DNA from: an uncultured Bacteroidota bacterium
GTDB lineage: Bacteria > Bacteroidota > Bacteroidia > Flavobacteriales > Flavobacteriaceae
DNA: 64,000 bases
Direction of reading: 5' to 3'
Assembly: GCA_902512065.1 (NCBI GenBank)
Contig: CABXHU010000005.1
Span: forward strand, 1 to 64,000
The notes under the pieces are model-generated. The model was given only the letters and a program-made list of their open reading frames with translations, was not told where the DNA came from and did no database searches. Both the position numbers and the translations under genes were made by a program. Shown one piece after another: positions 50,071 through 58,828 of the stretch; the stretch's first letter is position 1, and each line of letters begins with the position of its first letter.

Positions 50071-52095
50071 ATGAGAATTAAATCGTTATTAATTGCAATT
50101 TTTATTTCAGCTATTCTGTTTAACTGTAATACTGATTCAGGCAACTATTATGTGCCTACTAGTGAAAGTGAATTTGAATATAAAGTAGATGAATTTGCTG
50201 ATTTAAAAGTGATAAGATATCAAATACCAGGTTGGGAGGAATTAACATTAAAAGAAAAGAAGCTTGTATATTATTTAACTCAGGCAGGTCTATCAGGTAG
50301 AGACATTATGTATGATCAAAACTACAGACATAATCTCGCTATTAGGTCAGCTCTAGAGAATATATACACTAACTATACTGGAGATAAATCCTCTGATAAT
50401 TGGATGGAATTTGAAACTTATTTAAAAAGAATTTGGTTTAGCAATGGCATCCATCATCATTATTCAAATGATAAATTAAAGCCTGGATTTAGTTATGAAT
50501 ATTTAAAAGAATTAATGGAATCAACATCCACTGATTTAGCTTATGAAGCTATGGATGTAATTTTTAATGATAAGGATTCTAAAAAAGTAAACTTATCTAA
50601 AGATGCTGATAATGTACTGCTTTCCGCAGTAAATTTTTATGGGCCTGATGTTACTTCTAGTGATGTAGAATCATTTTATTCAAAAATCAAGTCACCTGAT
50701 CCAACAAGACCACTTTCTCACGGGTTGAATTCAAAATTGGTTAAAGAAGATGGTTTATTAAAGGAGTTGGTATATAAATCTGGAGGGCTTTATGGGGAGG
50801 CGATAGATGAAATTACTAAATGGTTAAGTCTAGCAGCAGATGTTGCTGAAAATAAACCTCAAGAGGATGCTCTTAGATTATTAATAGAGTATTATAATAC
50901 TGGGGACTTGCAAACATGGGATGACTATAATGTGGCTTGGACTGGAGCAACGGATGGAAATATAGATTACATTAATAGTTTTATAGAAGTTTACAATGAT
51001 CCTTTAGGATATCGTGGTTCTTATGAGAATATAGTACAAATCAACGATTTTGATATGTCTAGAAAGATGTCAGTTCTTTCTGAAAATGCTCAGTGGTTTG
51101 AAGATAATTCACCGCTAATAGAAGAGCATAAAAAGAAAGAGGTAGTAGGGGTTACTTACAAAACAGTTAATGTTGCTGGGGAATCAGGAGATGCATCTCC
51201 TAGTACTCCAATAGGAGTAAATCTTCCAAATGCAAACTGGATTAGAGCTTCTGTTGGAAGTAAGTCTGTTTCTCTTGGTAATATAATTAATGCGTACAAT
51301 AACTCAGGATCTTCAGGTAGATTAAAAGAATTCGCTAATGATGATCAGGAGTATGATTTAGAAGTTAAGCATGGACAACTTGGAGATAAATTACATACGG
51401 CGTTACATGAGGTTGTTGGGCACGCTTCAGGACAAATAAATCCTGGTGTGGGAACTCCAAAAGAAACATTAAAAAGCTATAGTTCTACTATGGAAGAAGG
51501 TAGAGCAGATTTAATTGGATTATATTATCTATATCATCCAAAACTTCAAGAGTTAGGTTTAGTTGAAGATTGGAAAGCACTTGGTACTGCAGCTTTTGAT
51601 GGATACATAAGAAATGGTTTGTTAACTCAGCTTATTAGACTTGAATTGGGGGCTGATGTGGAGGAATCACATATGAGAAATAGACAATGGGTTAGTGCAT
51701 GGGCTTATGAAAAAGGAAAATCAGAAAATGTTATTGAGCAAGTTAAAAGAGATGGGAAGACATATTATAATATAAATGATTATGATAGATTAAGAGAGAT
51801 TTTTGGAGATCTTTTAAGGGAAACACAAAGGATTAAATCTGAAGGAGACTATAAAGCGGCGCAGGATCTTGTAGAAGGATATGGAGTTAAGGTAGATCAA
51901 GAAATTCATGCTGAAATTCTAGAGCGAAATAAGCAATTTAAAGGGGCTGCGTATGGTGGCTTTGTTAATCCAGAATTAATCCCTGTAACTGATAGTGAAG
52001 GAAATATAACTGATATTCAGGTAAGGTATGTAAATTCTTTCGATTATCAGATGATGAAGTATGCTAAGGATTTTGGTTTTTTAGTAAATAAGTAG
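50071..52095 (+). CDS. Dipeptidyl peptidase III-like lipoprotein (M49)
   Basis: A 674-residue zinc peptidase, lipid-anchored (MRIKSLLIAIFISAILFNC, lipobox Cys19). The M49 zinc motif is HEVVGHASGQINPG (about 446-451) and the second is EEGRADLIGLYYLYHP (about 475-480), with the family-typical helical domains before and after. It removes dipeptides from short peptides. It follows crcB divergently and is monocistronic. With the M14, M28 and S8 peptidases in this window it fits a protein-degrading lifestyle. Confidence 0.9.
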   Translation: MRIKSLLIAIFISAILFNCNTDSGNYYVPTSESEFEYKVDEFADLKVIRYQIPGWEELTLKEKKLVYYLTQAGLSGRDIMYDQNYRHNLAIRSALENIYTNYTGDKSSDNWMEFETYLKRIWFSNGIHHHYSNDKLKPGFSYEYLKELMESTSTDLAYEAMDVIFNDKDSKKVNLSKDADNVLLSAVNFYGPDVTSSDVESFYSKIKSPDPTRPLSHGLNSKLVKEDGLLKELVYKSGGLYGEAIDEITKWLSLAADVAENKPQEDALRLLIEYYNTGDLQTWDDYNVAWTGATDGNIDYINSFIEVYNDPLGYRGSYENIVQINDFDMSRKMSVLSENAQWFEDNSPLIEEHKKKEVVGVTYKTVNVAGESGDASPSTPIGVNLPNANWIRASVGSKSVSLGNIINAYNNSGSSGRLKEFANDDQEYDLEVKHGQLGDKLHTALHEVVGHASGQINPGVGTPKETLKSYSSTMEEGRADLIGLYYLYHPKLQELGLVEDWKALGTAAFDGYIRNGLLTQLIRLELGADVEESHMRNRQWVSAWAYEKGKSENVIEQVKRDGKTYYNINDYDRLREIFGDLLRETQRIKSEGDYKAAQDLVEGYGVKVDQEIHAEILERNKQFKGAAYGGFVNPELIPVTDSEGNITDIQVRYVNSFDYQMMKYAKDFGFLVNK

Positions 52096-52098
52096 TAC

Positions 52099-52284
52099 TT
52101 AAATAAAATAATATTTTATTGCAGCAATTAGCCCAATAAAGCATATAAAAGCTAATAAAACCCAAATACTTCCTTTATAGTATTGTTGATGGAGTTTATA
52201 GTCTTTTTTATAGGCTATAGCTAGTAATATAGAAAAACCAATTATAAATAAAATTGCAAATGTTATTTGACCTTCGCTAAACAT
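52099..52284 (-). CDS. Small two-helix membrane protein
   Basis: A 61-residue protein: MFSEGQITFAILFIIGFSILLAIAYKKDYKLHQQYYKGSIWVLLAFICFIGLIAAIKYYFI. Two hydrophobic helices (about 7-24 and 40-57) are joined by a basic, tyrosine-rich loop. The MFSEGQI start and the short KKDxKLHxxYYKG loop look like a small conserved flavobacterial membrane protein, but I cannot name a family. Its stop lies 3 bp from the convergent peptidase stop. Confidence 0.6.
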   Translation of the reverse strand: MFSEGQITFAILFIIGFSILLAIAYKKDYKLHQQYYKGSIWVLLAFICFIGLIAAIKYYFI

Positions 52285-52331
52285 ATTTCTTTTTAGCGAA
52301 ACTAATAAATTAATACATAAAATATTTAAAA

Positions 52332-52718
52332 ATGAAAGATAAAATTTTAGCTGTAAAAAAATTTCATGAGGCTTTTAAAATAGGGTACTTAAATTCACCA
52401 AAAGCTGATTTAGGAATTGAAAAAAATACCCTTAGATATAATCTTATGAAGGAAGAAAATGATGAATATTTTGAAGCTGCAAATAATGGAGATATGATTG
52501 AGGTGGCAGATGCCCTGGGTGATATGCTTTATATTCTATGTGGCACTATTTTAGAGCATGGAATGGAGCATAAGATTGAAGAAGTATTTGAAGAGATTCA
52601 AAGAAGCAATATGAGTAAATTATCCGAGGATGGAACGCCGATATATCGCCAGGATGGTAAGGTGTTAAAAGGGCCTAATTATTTTAAGCCAAATATTGCA
52701 GGAATATTAAATAAATAG
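52332..52718 (+). CDS. MazG-like nucleotide pyrophosphohydrolase
   Basis: A 128-residue all-alpha NTP pyrophosphohydrolase-like protein: VKKFHEAFKIGYLNSPKADLGIEKNTLRYNLMKEENDEYFEAANNGDMIEVADALGDMLYILCGTILEHGM. The E-E-N-D-E and D-A-L-G-D-M acidic motifs supply Mg2+ ligands as in MazG/HisE/dUTPase-like enzymes. The end (NMSKLSEDGTPIYRQDGKVLKGPNYFKPNIAGIL) is typical of the phage/Bacteroidota subgroup. Probably a house-cleaning enzyme; substrate not known. It converges with ilvE. Confidence 0.85.
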   Translation: MKDKILAVKKFHEAFKIGYLNSPKADLGIEKNTLRYNLMKEENDEYFEAANNGDMIEVADALGDMLYILCGTILEHGMEHKIEEVFEEIQRSNMSKLSEDGTPIYRQDGKVLKGPNYFKPNIAGILNK

Positions 52719-53774
52719 TTAGATTTTATATCTCCAGGAGTGTGGATCTTCACACTTATTGGTCTGAATACTTACTAAGCGTTCTTTAAGTTTTTTAGCA
52801 TAGGAATCATCAACTTCAGGTAGGACAAAAAGCTCATCTTTATGTTCAAATTCAGAGATTTCACTAACCACTGCAGCAGTTCCTGTACCAAAGATTTCTT
52901 TTAATTCGTTATTTCTAGAGGCTTCTTTTATTTCATCTACTGTGATTCTTCTCACATCAACATCAATACCAAGGTCTTTTGCAATTTGTATTATACTTTT
53001 TCTAGTTACTCCATCAAGGATTGTATCTGTAACGGGAGCAGTAACCAGTTTGTCACCAATTCTAAAGAATACATTCATTGTTCCAGCTTCTTCTAAATAT
53101 TTATGCTCATTTGAATCAGTCCATATAATTTGTTGAAAGCCTTTTTCTTTTGCTAGATTAGTTGGGTAAAATTGCCCTGCATAATTTCCTGCTGCTTTTG
53201 CATAGCCAACTCCGCCACTTGCTGCTCTGCTAAATTTATCTGCAACTAGAACTTTTACTTTTCCAACATAATATGGGGTAGCAGGGGCACATATTATCAT
53301 AAATTTGTAATTCTTAGAAGGTGATGCTTGTATTGCAAACTCATTCCCTATGACAAACGGTCTAACATATAAAGCACTTCCTTCATCTTTTTTTACCCAA
53401 TCTTTTTCAAGAGTTAAGAGCTTTTTTAGCGCATCAAAAAAGAGTTCCTCTGGAAATTCAGGAATTGCTAATCTGACAGATGATTTATTAAATCTAGCAA
53501 CGTTTTCTTTTGGTCTAAAAAGCCATACTTCATCATTAGAATCTTTATAGGCTTTCATTCCTTCAAAAATAGCTTGACCATAATGAAACACACTAGCTGA
53601 AGGCTCAATTGAAATTGATTGGTAAGGTGCTATTTTTGGATTTTGCCACCTTCCATCGACATAATCACACTCAAACATATGATCAGTGAATACTGATCCA
53701 AATGAAAAATTACCAAAATCAACTTGATCAATTTTACTTTTGCTTGCCCGAGAAATTTGTATATCTAAGTCCAT
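52719..53774 (-). CDS. ilvE: Branched-chain amino acid aminotransferase
   Basis: A PLP enzyme that makes or degrades Leu, Ile and Val. The 351-residue class IV (BCAT2/eukaryote-like) protein has YQSISIEPSASVFHYGQAIFEGMKAYK, RPKENVARFNKSSVRLAIPEFP, YVRPFVIGNEFAIQASPSKNYKFMI, AASGGVGYAKAAGNYAGQFYPTNLAKEKGFQQIIWTDSNEHKYLEEAGTMNVFF (PLP Lys in AKAAGNY region, EAGTMN) and ILDGVTRKSIIQIAKDLGI. The end has EIFGTGTAAVVSEISEF. A TAATTTTG -7 element is 22 bp upstream. Confidence 0.95.
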   Translation of the reverse strand: MDLDIQISRASKSKIDQVDFGNFSFGSVFTDHMFECDYVDGRWQNPKIAPYQSISIEPSASVFHYGQAIFEGMKAYKDSNDEVWLFRPKENVARFNKSSVRLAIPEFPEELFFDALKKLLTLEKDWVKKDEGSALYVRPFVIGNEFAIQASPSKNYKFMIICAPATPYYVGKVKVLVADKFSRAASGGVGYAKAAGNYAGQFYPTNLAKEKGFQQIIWTDSNEHKYLEEAGTMNVFFRIGDKLVTAPVTDTILDGVTRKSIIQIAKDLGIDVDVRRITVDEIKEASRNNELKEIFGTGTAAVVSEISEFEHKDELFVLPEVDDSYAKKLKERLVSIQTNKCEDPHSWRYKI

Positions 53775-53796
53775 TTTTTGAAATAAAAAACTTTTG

Positions 53797-53804
53797 CAAA
53801 ATTA
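53797..53804 (-). promoter_or_regulatory. -7 element TAATTTTG for ilvE
   Basis: On the minus strand TAATTTTG fits TAnnTTTG, 22 bp before the ATG at 53774. Confidence 0.42.
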
Positions 53805-53850
53805 CATATTTATATTTAAAAAAATGACTTAATTTATTAAGAAACAATTT

Positions 53851-53882
53851 TTGAAATTATATATTTACCTACTTTATTTTTG
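53851..53882 (+). promoter_or_regulatory. Promoter of the TIGR01777 gene (TTG-N21-TATTTTTG), possibly leaderless
   Basis: TTG 53851-53853 and TATTTTTG 53875-53882; the ATG is only 4 bp after the -7 element, which suggests transcription starts at or next to the start codon. Confidence 0.45.
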
Positions 53883-53886
53883 ATTG

Positions 53887-54792
53887 ATGAAAGTACTCAT
53901 TACTGGAGCGACAGGTCTTATTGGTTCTCAAATAGTTAAAGACTGCATTAAATCCAATATAAGCGTTAATTTTTTAACTACTTCAAAGAAAAAAATAACC
54001 AGATCAAAAATGGTTAATGGATTTTATTGGAATCCTAAAAATAAAATTATTGATTTGGATTGTTTTAAAGGTGTTGATTCTATAATTGCATTGTCTGGAT
54101 CGTCTATTTCCAAGCTATGGACTAAGTCAAACAAAAGAAAAATAATTAACAGCAGGGTAGAAGCTCTAGAATTCTTAAAAGAATCAATTAATAAGAATAA
54201 TATACCCGTAAAAAGATTAGTTTCAGCAAGTGGGGTTAGTCTTTACCCTGACTCATTAGAAAAAGAATTTTCTGAAAATCAAACAAATTCTGATGATTCC
54301 TTTTTGGCTGAGGTAATAAATAGATGGGAGAATGCAGCAAAGTCTTTTAAAACAATTGGGGTAGATGTTGCTATTATTAGAATAGGATTGGTTTTATCTT
54401 TAGAATCAGGAGTTTTAAAAGAAACTATTAAACCAATGAACTTTGGTTTTGGAGTTATTTTTGGATCAGGAAATCAATATCAATCATGGATTCATATAGA
54501 AGATATCTCTAAGCTTTTCATATTTGTTTTAGAAAAAAAATTAAAAGGTATATATAATGGAGTATCTCCTAATTTTATAAAAAATTCAGAGTTTACTAAA
54601 ATAATTTCATCCGTGCATTCAATAGCAATGTTTAACATTAAAATTCCAAGGATATTTTTTAGTATTATTTTTGGAGAAATGCATGTTCTTTTATTTAAAA
54701 GTCATAAAATTTCTTCAAGAAAAATTCAAGATGAAGGATTTAGTTTTAAATTTGACAATCTAAAAGATGCTGTTGAAAATTTAATAGGGTGA
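53887..54792 (+). CDS. TIGR01777 family epimerase (SDR fold)
   Basis: The track starts at TTG 53884; the ATG at 53887 is preferred. The 301-residue protein has the Rossmann motif KVLITGATGLIGSQIV (5-18), NGFYWNPKNKIIDLDCFKGVDSIIALSGSSIS, KRLVSASGVSLYP, FLAEVINRWENAA, IIRIGLVLSLESGVLKE and GSGNQYQSWIHIEDISKLFIFVLEK. These match the TIGR01777 group of NAD(P)-dependent epimerases, whose substrate is unknown; early links to SulA cell-division inhibition are by homology only. Confidence 0.88.
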   Translation: MKVLITGATGLIGSQIVKDCIKSNISVNFLTTSKKKITRSKMVNGFYWNPKNKIIDLDCFKGVDSIIALSGSSISKLWTKSNKRKIINSRVEALEFLKESINKNNIPVKRLVSASGVSLYPDSLEKEFSENQTNSDDSFLAEVINRWENAAKSFKTIGVDVAIIRIGLVLSLESGVLKETIKPMNFGFGVIFGSGNQYQSWIHIEDISKLFIFVLEKKLKGIYNGVSPNFIKNSEFTKIISSVHSIAMFNIKIPRIFFSIIFGEMHVLLFKSHKISSRKIQDEGFSFKFDNLKDAVENLIG

Positions 54793-54796
54793 CAAT

Positions 54797-54828
54797 TTGA
54801 CATTTATTTAACATTGGCAGTACTTTTG
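54797..54828 (+). promoter_or_regulatory. Promoter of grpE-dnaJ (TTGACA-N18-TACTTTTG)
   Basis: TTG at 54797-54799 (within TTGACA) and TACTTTTG at 54821-54828, 21 bp between TTG and the -7 box; the ATG of grpE is 37 bp further on. No CIRCE-type repeat was seen. Confidence 0.5.
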
Positions 54829-54865
54829 TAGTGTCTATATCACATAAGTATAATTTATTTATAAG

Positions 54866-55390
54866 ATGAGTAAGAAAAAATCAAAAACAATTGAAGATCC
54901 AAAAGATGAAGAACATTTAAAGGATCAAGCAAATCATAAGCAGGAGGACAATTCTGAAGTAGATGAGTTGCAATTGGAAAAAGAGAAATATCTAAGACTC
55001 TTTGCAGAATTTGAAAATTATAAGAAAAGGACTGCAAGAGAAAGAATTGAACTTTTTTCTACGGCAAGTGAAGAGGTTATGATTTCACTTTTGCCAGTTC
55101 TTGATGATTTTGATAGAGCTAATGCAGAAATTGAAAAAAATAAGGATAATGAAATATTTAAGGGTATTATTTTAATTCAGAATAAATTTACAGAAGCTCT
55201 AAAATCAAAAGGATTAAGTTTAATTGAAGTTAAAAAGGGTGATGAATTTTCTGCAGATAATCATGAAGCAGTAACTCAAATAGAAGCTCCAAATGCTAAA
55301 CTAAAGGGGAAAATTATTGATGTAATTGAAAAGGGATACAAATTGGGTGAAAAAGTTATAAGATACCCTAAAGTAGTTATAGGTAAATAA
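54866..55390 (+). CDS. grpE: Nucleotide exchange factor GrpE
   Basis: Releases ADP from DnaK in the heat-shock chaperone cycle. The 174-residue protein has an acidic, disordered start (about 1-30), a long coiled coil ([54 protein letters not shown], about 31-85) and the beta-domain with [63 protein letters not shown]. All are canonical. dnaJ starts 1 bp after its stop. Confidence 0.96.
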   Translation: MSKKKSKTIEDPKDEEHLKDQANHKQEDNSEVDELQLEKEKYLRLFAEFENYKKRTARERIELFSTASEEVMISLLPVLDDFDRANAEIEKNKDNEIFKGIILIQNKFTEALKSKGLSLIEVKKGDEFSADNHEAVTQIEAPNAKLKGKIIDVIEKGYKLGEKVIRYPKVVIGK

Positions 55391-55391
55391 A

Positions 55392-56501
55392 ATGAAAGAA
55401 GATTATTATAAAATATTAGGAGTTAGTAAGGGTGCAAGTCAAGGAGAGATTAAAAAAGCTTATCGAAAGATGGCTATTAAATATCATCCTGATAAGAATC
55501 CAGATGATAAAGCTGCTGAAGATAAGTTTAAAGACGCGGCTGAGGCATACGAAGTCTTAAGTAACTCAGATAAAAAGGCAAAATATGATCAATTTGGTCA
55601 TCAGGCTTTTCAAAATGGCGGAGCAGGCTTTAGTGGAGGAATGAATATGGACGATATATTTAGCCAATTCGGAGATATTTTTGGAGGTGCTTTTGGTGGT
55701 GGCTTTGGAGGTTTTGGAGGTCAAAGACAACGAGTTGTAAAGGGAAGTAATTTACGCGTTAGAGTTAATCTAACTCTAGAAGAAATCTCTAAAGGAGTAG
55801 ACAAAAAAATTAAGGTAAAAAGAAAGATTAAAGCTCCAGGAGCAACCTTTAAAACATGTTCTACCTGTAATGGAAATGGACAAGTAACTAGAATTACTAG
55901 TACAATTCTAGGAAGAATGCAGACCTCTGCAACATGTCAATCATGTGGTGGGGCTGGACAAATGATTGATAATAGACCTAAGGGAGCAGATGCCAATGGT
56001 CTTGTAGTAGCTGAAGAGACAGTTAAAATCCCTATTCCTCCAGGAGTGGTAGATGAAATGCAATTGAAAGTAAGCGGCAAAGGAAATGAAGCTCCAGGCA
56101 ATGGTATTAATGGCGATCTTTTAGTAGTTATTAATGAAGTTCCGCATGAAAAGCTTCAAAGAGAAGGTGATAATCTACATTATGAATTGTATGTGAGCAT
56201 GCCAGATGCAATTTTAGGAACAGGTATGGAAATAAAGACAGTCACAGGAAAGGTTAGAATCAAAATTGACCCAGGAATGCAATCTGGAAAAATATTAAGA
56301 CTAAGAGGTAAAGGCATCCCTAATATTAATGGCTATGCTACAGGAGATCTTTTAGTACATGTAAATGTTTGGACTCCAAAAACATTAAACAAAAAACAAA
56401 AACAATTCTTTGAATCTATGAAAGATGATGAACATTTTGATCCCAAACCAGAAAGTTCTGATAAATCCTTTTTTGATAGAGTAAAAGATATGTTTTCATA
56501 A
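55392..56501 (+). CDS. dnaJ: Chaperone DnaJ, with reduced zinc-finger domain
   Basis: J-protein that stimulates DnaK. The 369 residues comprise a J domain (1-70: [40 protein letters not shown] intact) and a G/F region ([18 protein letters not shown]). The Cys region has only two CxxCxGxG modules (CSTCNGNGQ and CQSCGGAGQ) instead of the usual four. It also has substrate-binding C-terminal domains ([22 protein letters not shown]) and ends [12 protein letters not shown]. From memory, flavobacterial DnaJ proteins share this shortened zinc domain. Operon with grpE. Confidence 0.94.
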   Translation: MKEDYYKILGVSKGASQGEIKKAYRKMAIKYHPDKNPDDKAAEDKFKDAAEAYEVLSNSDKKAKYDQFGHQAFQNGGAGFSGGMNMDDIFSQFGDIFGGAFGGGFGGFGGQRQRVVKGSNLRVRVNLTLEEISKGVDKKIKVKRKIKAPGATFKTCSTCNGNGQVTRITSTILGRMQTSATCQSCGGAGQMIDNRPKGADANGLVVAEETVKIPIPPGVVDEMQLKVSGKGNEAPGNGINGDLLVVINEVPHEKLQREGDNLHYELYVSMPDAILGTGMEIKTVTGKVRIKIDPGMQSGKILRLRGKGIPNINGYATGDLLVHVNVWTPKTLNKKQKQFFESMKDDEHFDPKPESSDKSFFDRVKDMFS

Positions 56502-56586
56502 TCATAATATTTTCATAATTCTTTCTTATAATTATCTAATTTCAGTTAGAGACTATTATCTTTATTAAGAAGATTTTTAATTAATT

Positions 56587-57513
56587 ATGGATAATTTATT
56601 AGTAGTTGACTCAGTATCAAAGACTTTTGCCGAACACAAGGCTCTAAACAGTGTTTCTATTAATATTCCTAAAGGAAGTATTTTTGGTTTATTAGGTCCT
56701 AATGGTGCAGGTAAAACAACCCTTATTAGGATTATTAATCAAATAACGATGCCTGATTCTGGAAGTGTATTTCTAGACAACGAGCCGCTTAAGCAATCTC
56801 ATATAAGGGATATTGGATATTTGCCAGAAGAAAGAGGTTTATATCCTAAAATGAAAGTTGGTGAACAAGCACTTTATTTGGCTCAGCTAAAAGGAATGAC
56901 AAAATCAGATGCAAAAAAGCAATTAAAACATTGGTTTGAAAAATTTGATATAGGAGAATGGTGGGGTAAAAAAGTAGTGGAATTATCAAAAGGAATGGCA
57001 CAGAAAGTACAATTTATAGTAACTGTTCTTCATCAACCAAAATTACTGATATTTGATGAACCATTCTCTGGGTTTGACCCTATAAATGCAAATTTAATAA
57101 AAGATGAAATACTAAATCTTAGGGATCAAGGCGCTACTGTTATTTTTTCAACTCACAGAATGGAGTCAGTAGAAGAGCTTTGCGACTATATTGCTCTACT
57201 TAATAAGTCAAATAAAATATTAGATGGAAAGTTAGATGAGATAAAAACAGAATATAAAACAAACACATTCGAGATTGGTTTGACTACCAGCAATAAACTC
57301 AATATAGAAAATGAAATAAAAAAGAGTTTTAATACTTCAGAAGCAACCTTTAAAGGATTAGGAAATAATCTAAAAATGAACATCAAATTAAAAGAAGCTC
57401 AGACTTCTGAAGAGTTACTAAGTTTTTTACTTAACAAAGGACAAGTTCAACATTTTAAGGAAGTTATTCCTAGTGCAAATGACATTTTTATTAAATCTGT
57501 TAAAGAGAATTGA
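56587..57513 (+). CDS. ABC exporter ATP-binding protein (NatA-like)
   Basis: A 308-residue ATPase of the ABC-2 type: Walker A GLLGPNGAGKTTLIRII (about 34-50), Q-loop, signature ELSKGMAQKVQF (LSKGM, about 133), Walker B LLIFDEPFSGFDP, and switch His in STHRMESVEEL. The C-terminal 80 residues resemble the DUF4162 domain of sodium-exporter-type ATPases. The permease ATG follows 2 bp after the stop, so the pair makes one transporter. Substrate is unknown; Na+ (NatAB) is only one possibility. Confidence 0.9.
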   Translation: MDNLLVVDSVSKTFAEHKALNSVSINIPKGSIFGLLGPNGAGKTTLIRIINQITMPDSGSVFLDNEPLKQSHIRDIGYLPEERGLYPKMKVGEQALYLAQLKGMTKSDAKKQLKHWFEKFDIGEWWGKKVVELSKGMAQKVQFIVTVLHQPKLLIFDEPFSGFDPINANLIKDEILNLRDQGATVIFSTHRMESVEELCDYIALLNKSNKILDGKLDEIKTEYKTNTFEIGLTTSNKLNIENEIKKSFNTSEATFKGLGNNLKMNIKLKEAQTSEELLSFLLNKGQVQHFKEVIPSANDIFIKSVKEN

Positions 57514-57515
57514 TT

Positions 57516-58820
57516 ATGGGGCATCTTAGATTGATTACTGAAAGAGAATATTTAAATAAGGTTACAAACAAATCTTTTATTCTTGCTACATTTTTAACTC
57601 CTTTAATAATTACGGGTTTTATAATGTTTCTTGGATATCTAACAAGTGTTAATAATGATGCAGTTAAGGTTATTTCAGTAGTTGATAACACAGGTTATTT
57701 TACTAATTCATTAATTAGTTCAGATGATTTAAAATTTGAATTTATTAATGATTTTGACTTGGAAGAAGCAAAGTTAATTTCAAAAACTAAAGCTGATTAT
57801 GGATTGTTGTATATACCAAATTATCGAGACTTAAATCAGATTGCAGATTCTACTATGTTTATTTCTGAAGATTCACCTTCACTAAGTATAATTTCAAAAA
57901 TTGAGGACAGAATAGAGAAAGTCTTAACTAACAAAAACTTTGAAAATGCAGGGCTAGATATTGAAAAGATCAATAAATCAAAGATCTATATAAATTTATA
58001 TCAAGAGAGTTTTGAAGGTGAAGAAACGACAAAGATGGACGGGCTTGTAAAAGTTATGTTTGGTATGATTTTAGGTGTGCTTTTATATATCTTTATTTTT
58101 GCATATGGCAGTATGATTATGATGAGCGTTATAGAAGAGAAGACTAGTAGAATTGTAGAAATAATGATTTCTTCTGTAAAACCATTTCAATTGATGATGG
58201 GAAAAATATTAGGCACATCATTAGCTGGACTAACTCAGTTTTTAGTTTGGGGCTTGCTTATAATGATGTTCTCATACCTTATGGCATCAGTTTTTGGTAT
58301 AGAATCAACTACTCAAAACAATGAGCTATTGCTGAATTCATCAGGAAATATGACAATGAATCAAGAAGCATTAGATGTGATTTCCGCATTTATTAGTCTT
58401 CCCATACTAAATATATTAATCGCTTTTTTATTATATTTTCTTGGAGGGTATTTATTATATGCTTCATTGTTCGCAGCAATTGGAGCAGCAGTTGATAATC
58501 AAACGGATGCCCAACAATTTGTAATGCCTCTTACTATTATTTTAATTCTTGCTCTTTATGCCGGAATATTAACTGTTCCAGAAGATCCAAATGGTACAGT
58601 TGCAATCCTTTTGTCACATATTCCTTTTACCTCTCCAGTTGTTATGCTTATGAGAATTCCATACGGTGTTCCAGTTTATGAGCAAATTATTTCAATAATA
58701 ATTTTATATTTAACTTTTATATTATGTATATGGCTTGCTGCTAAGATATATAGGGTTGGAATCCTTATGTATGGAAAAAAACCTAGCTATAAAGAGTTAA
58801 TTAAGTGGCTTAAATATTAA
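57516..58820 (+). CDS. ABC-2 type permease (NatB/YhaP-like)
   Basis: The track starts at TTG 57510, overlapping the ATPase stop; the ATG at 57516 (MGHLRLITEREYLNKVTNKSFILATFLTPLI) is preferred. The 434-residue protein has a first helix (about 20-45), a large extracytoplasmic loop (about 46-180), then five more helices with the ABC-2 motif IEEKTSRIVEIMISSVKPFQLMMGKILGTSLAG and LLYASLFAAIGAAVDNQTDAQQFVMPL. This layout is that of NatB-type permeases. It follows its ATPase and is 8 bp before the response-regulator gene. Confidence 0.9.
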   Translation: MGHLRLITEREYLNKVTNKSFILATFLTPLIITGFIMFLGYLTSVNNDAVKVISVVDNTGYFTNSLISSDDLKFEFINDFDLEEAKLISKTKADYGLLYIPNYRDLNQIADSTMFISEDSPSLSIISKIEDRIEKVLTNKNFENAGLDIEKINKSKIYINLYQESFEGEETTKMDGLVKVMFGMILGVLLYIFIFAYGSMIMMSVIEEKTSRIVEIMISSVKPFQLMMGKILGTSLAGLTQFLVWGLLIMMFSYLMASVFGIESTTQNNELLLNSSGNMTMNQEALDVISAFISLPILNILIAFLLYFLGGYLLYASLFAAIGAAVDNQTDAQQFVMPLTIILILALYAGILTVPEDPNGTVAILLSHIPFTSPVVMLMRIPYGVPVYEQIISIIILYLTFILCIWLAAKIYRVGILMYGKKPSYKELIKWLKY

Positions 58821-58828
58821 TTTTCGTT

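Noticed and set aside
52332-52718. MazG-like protein as a phage or toxin-antitoxin marker
   Set aside because: It stands alone among housekeeping genes with no toxin partner or phage genes.
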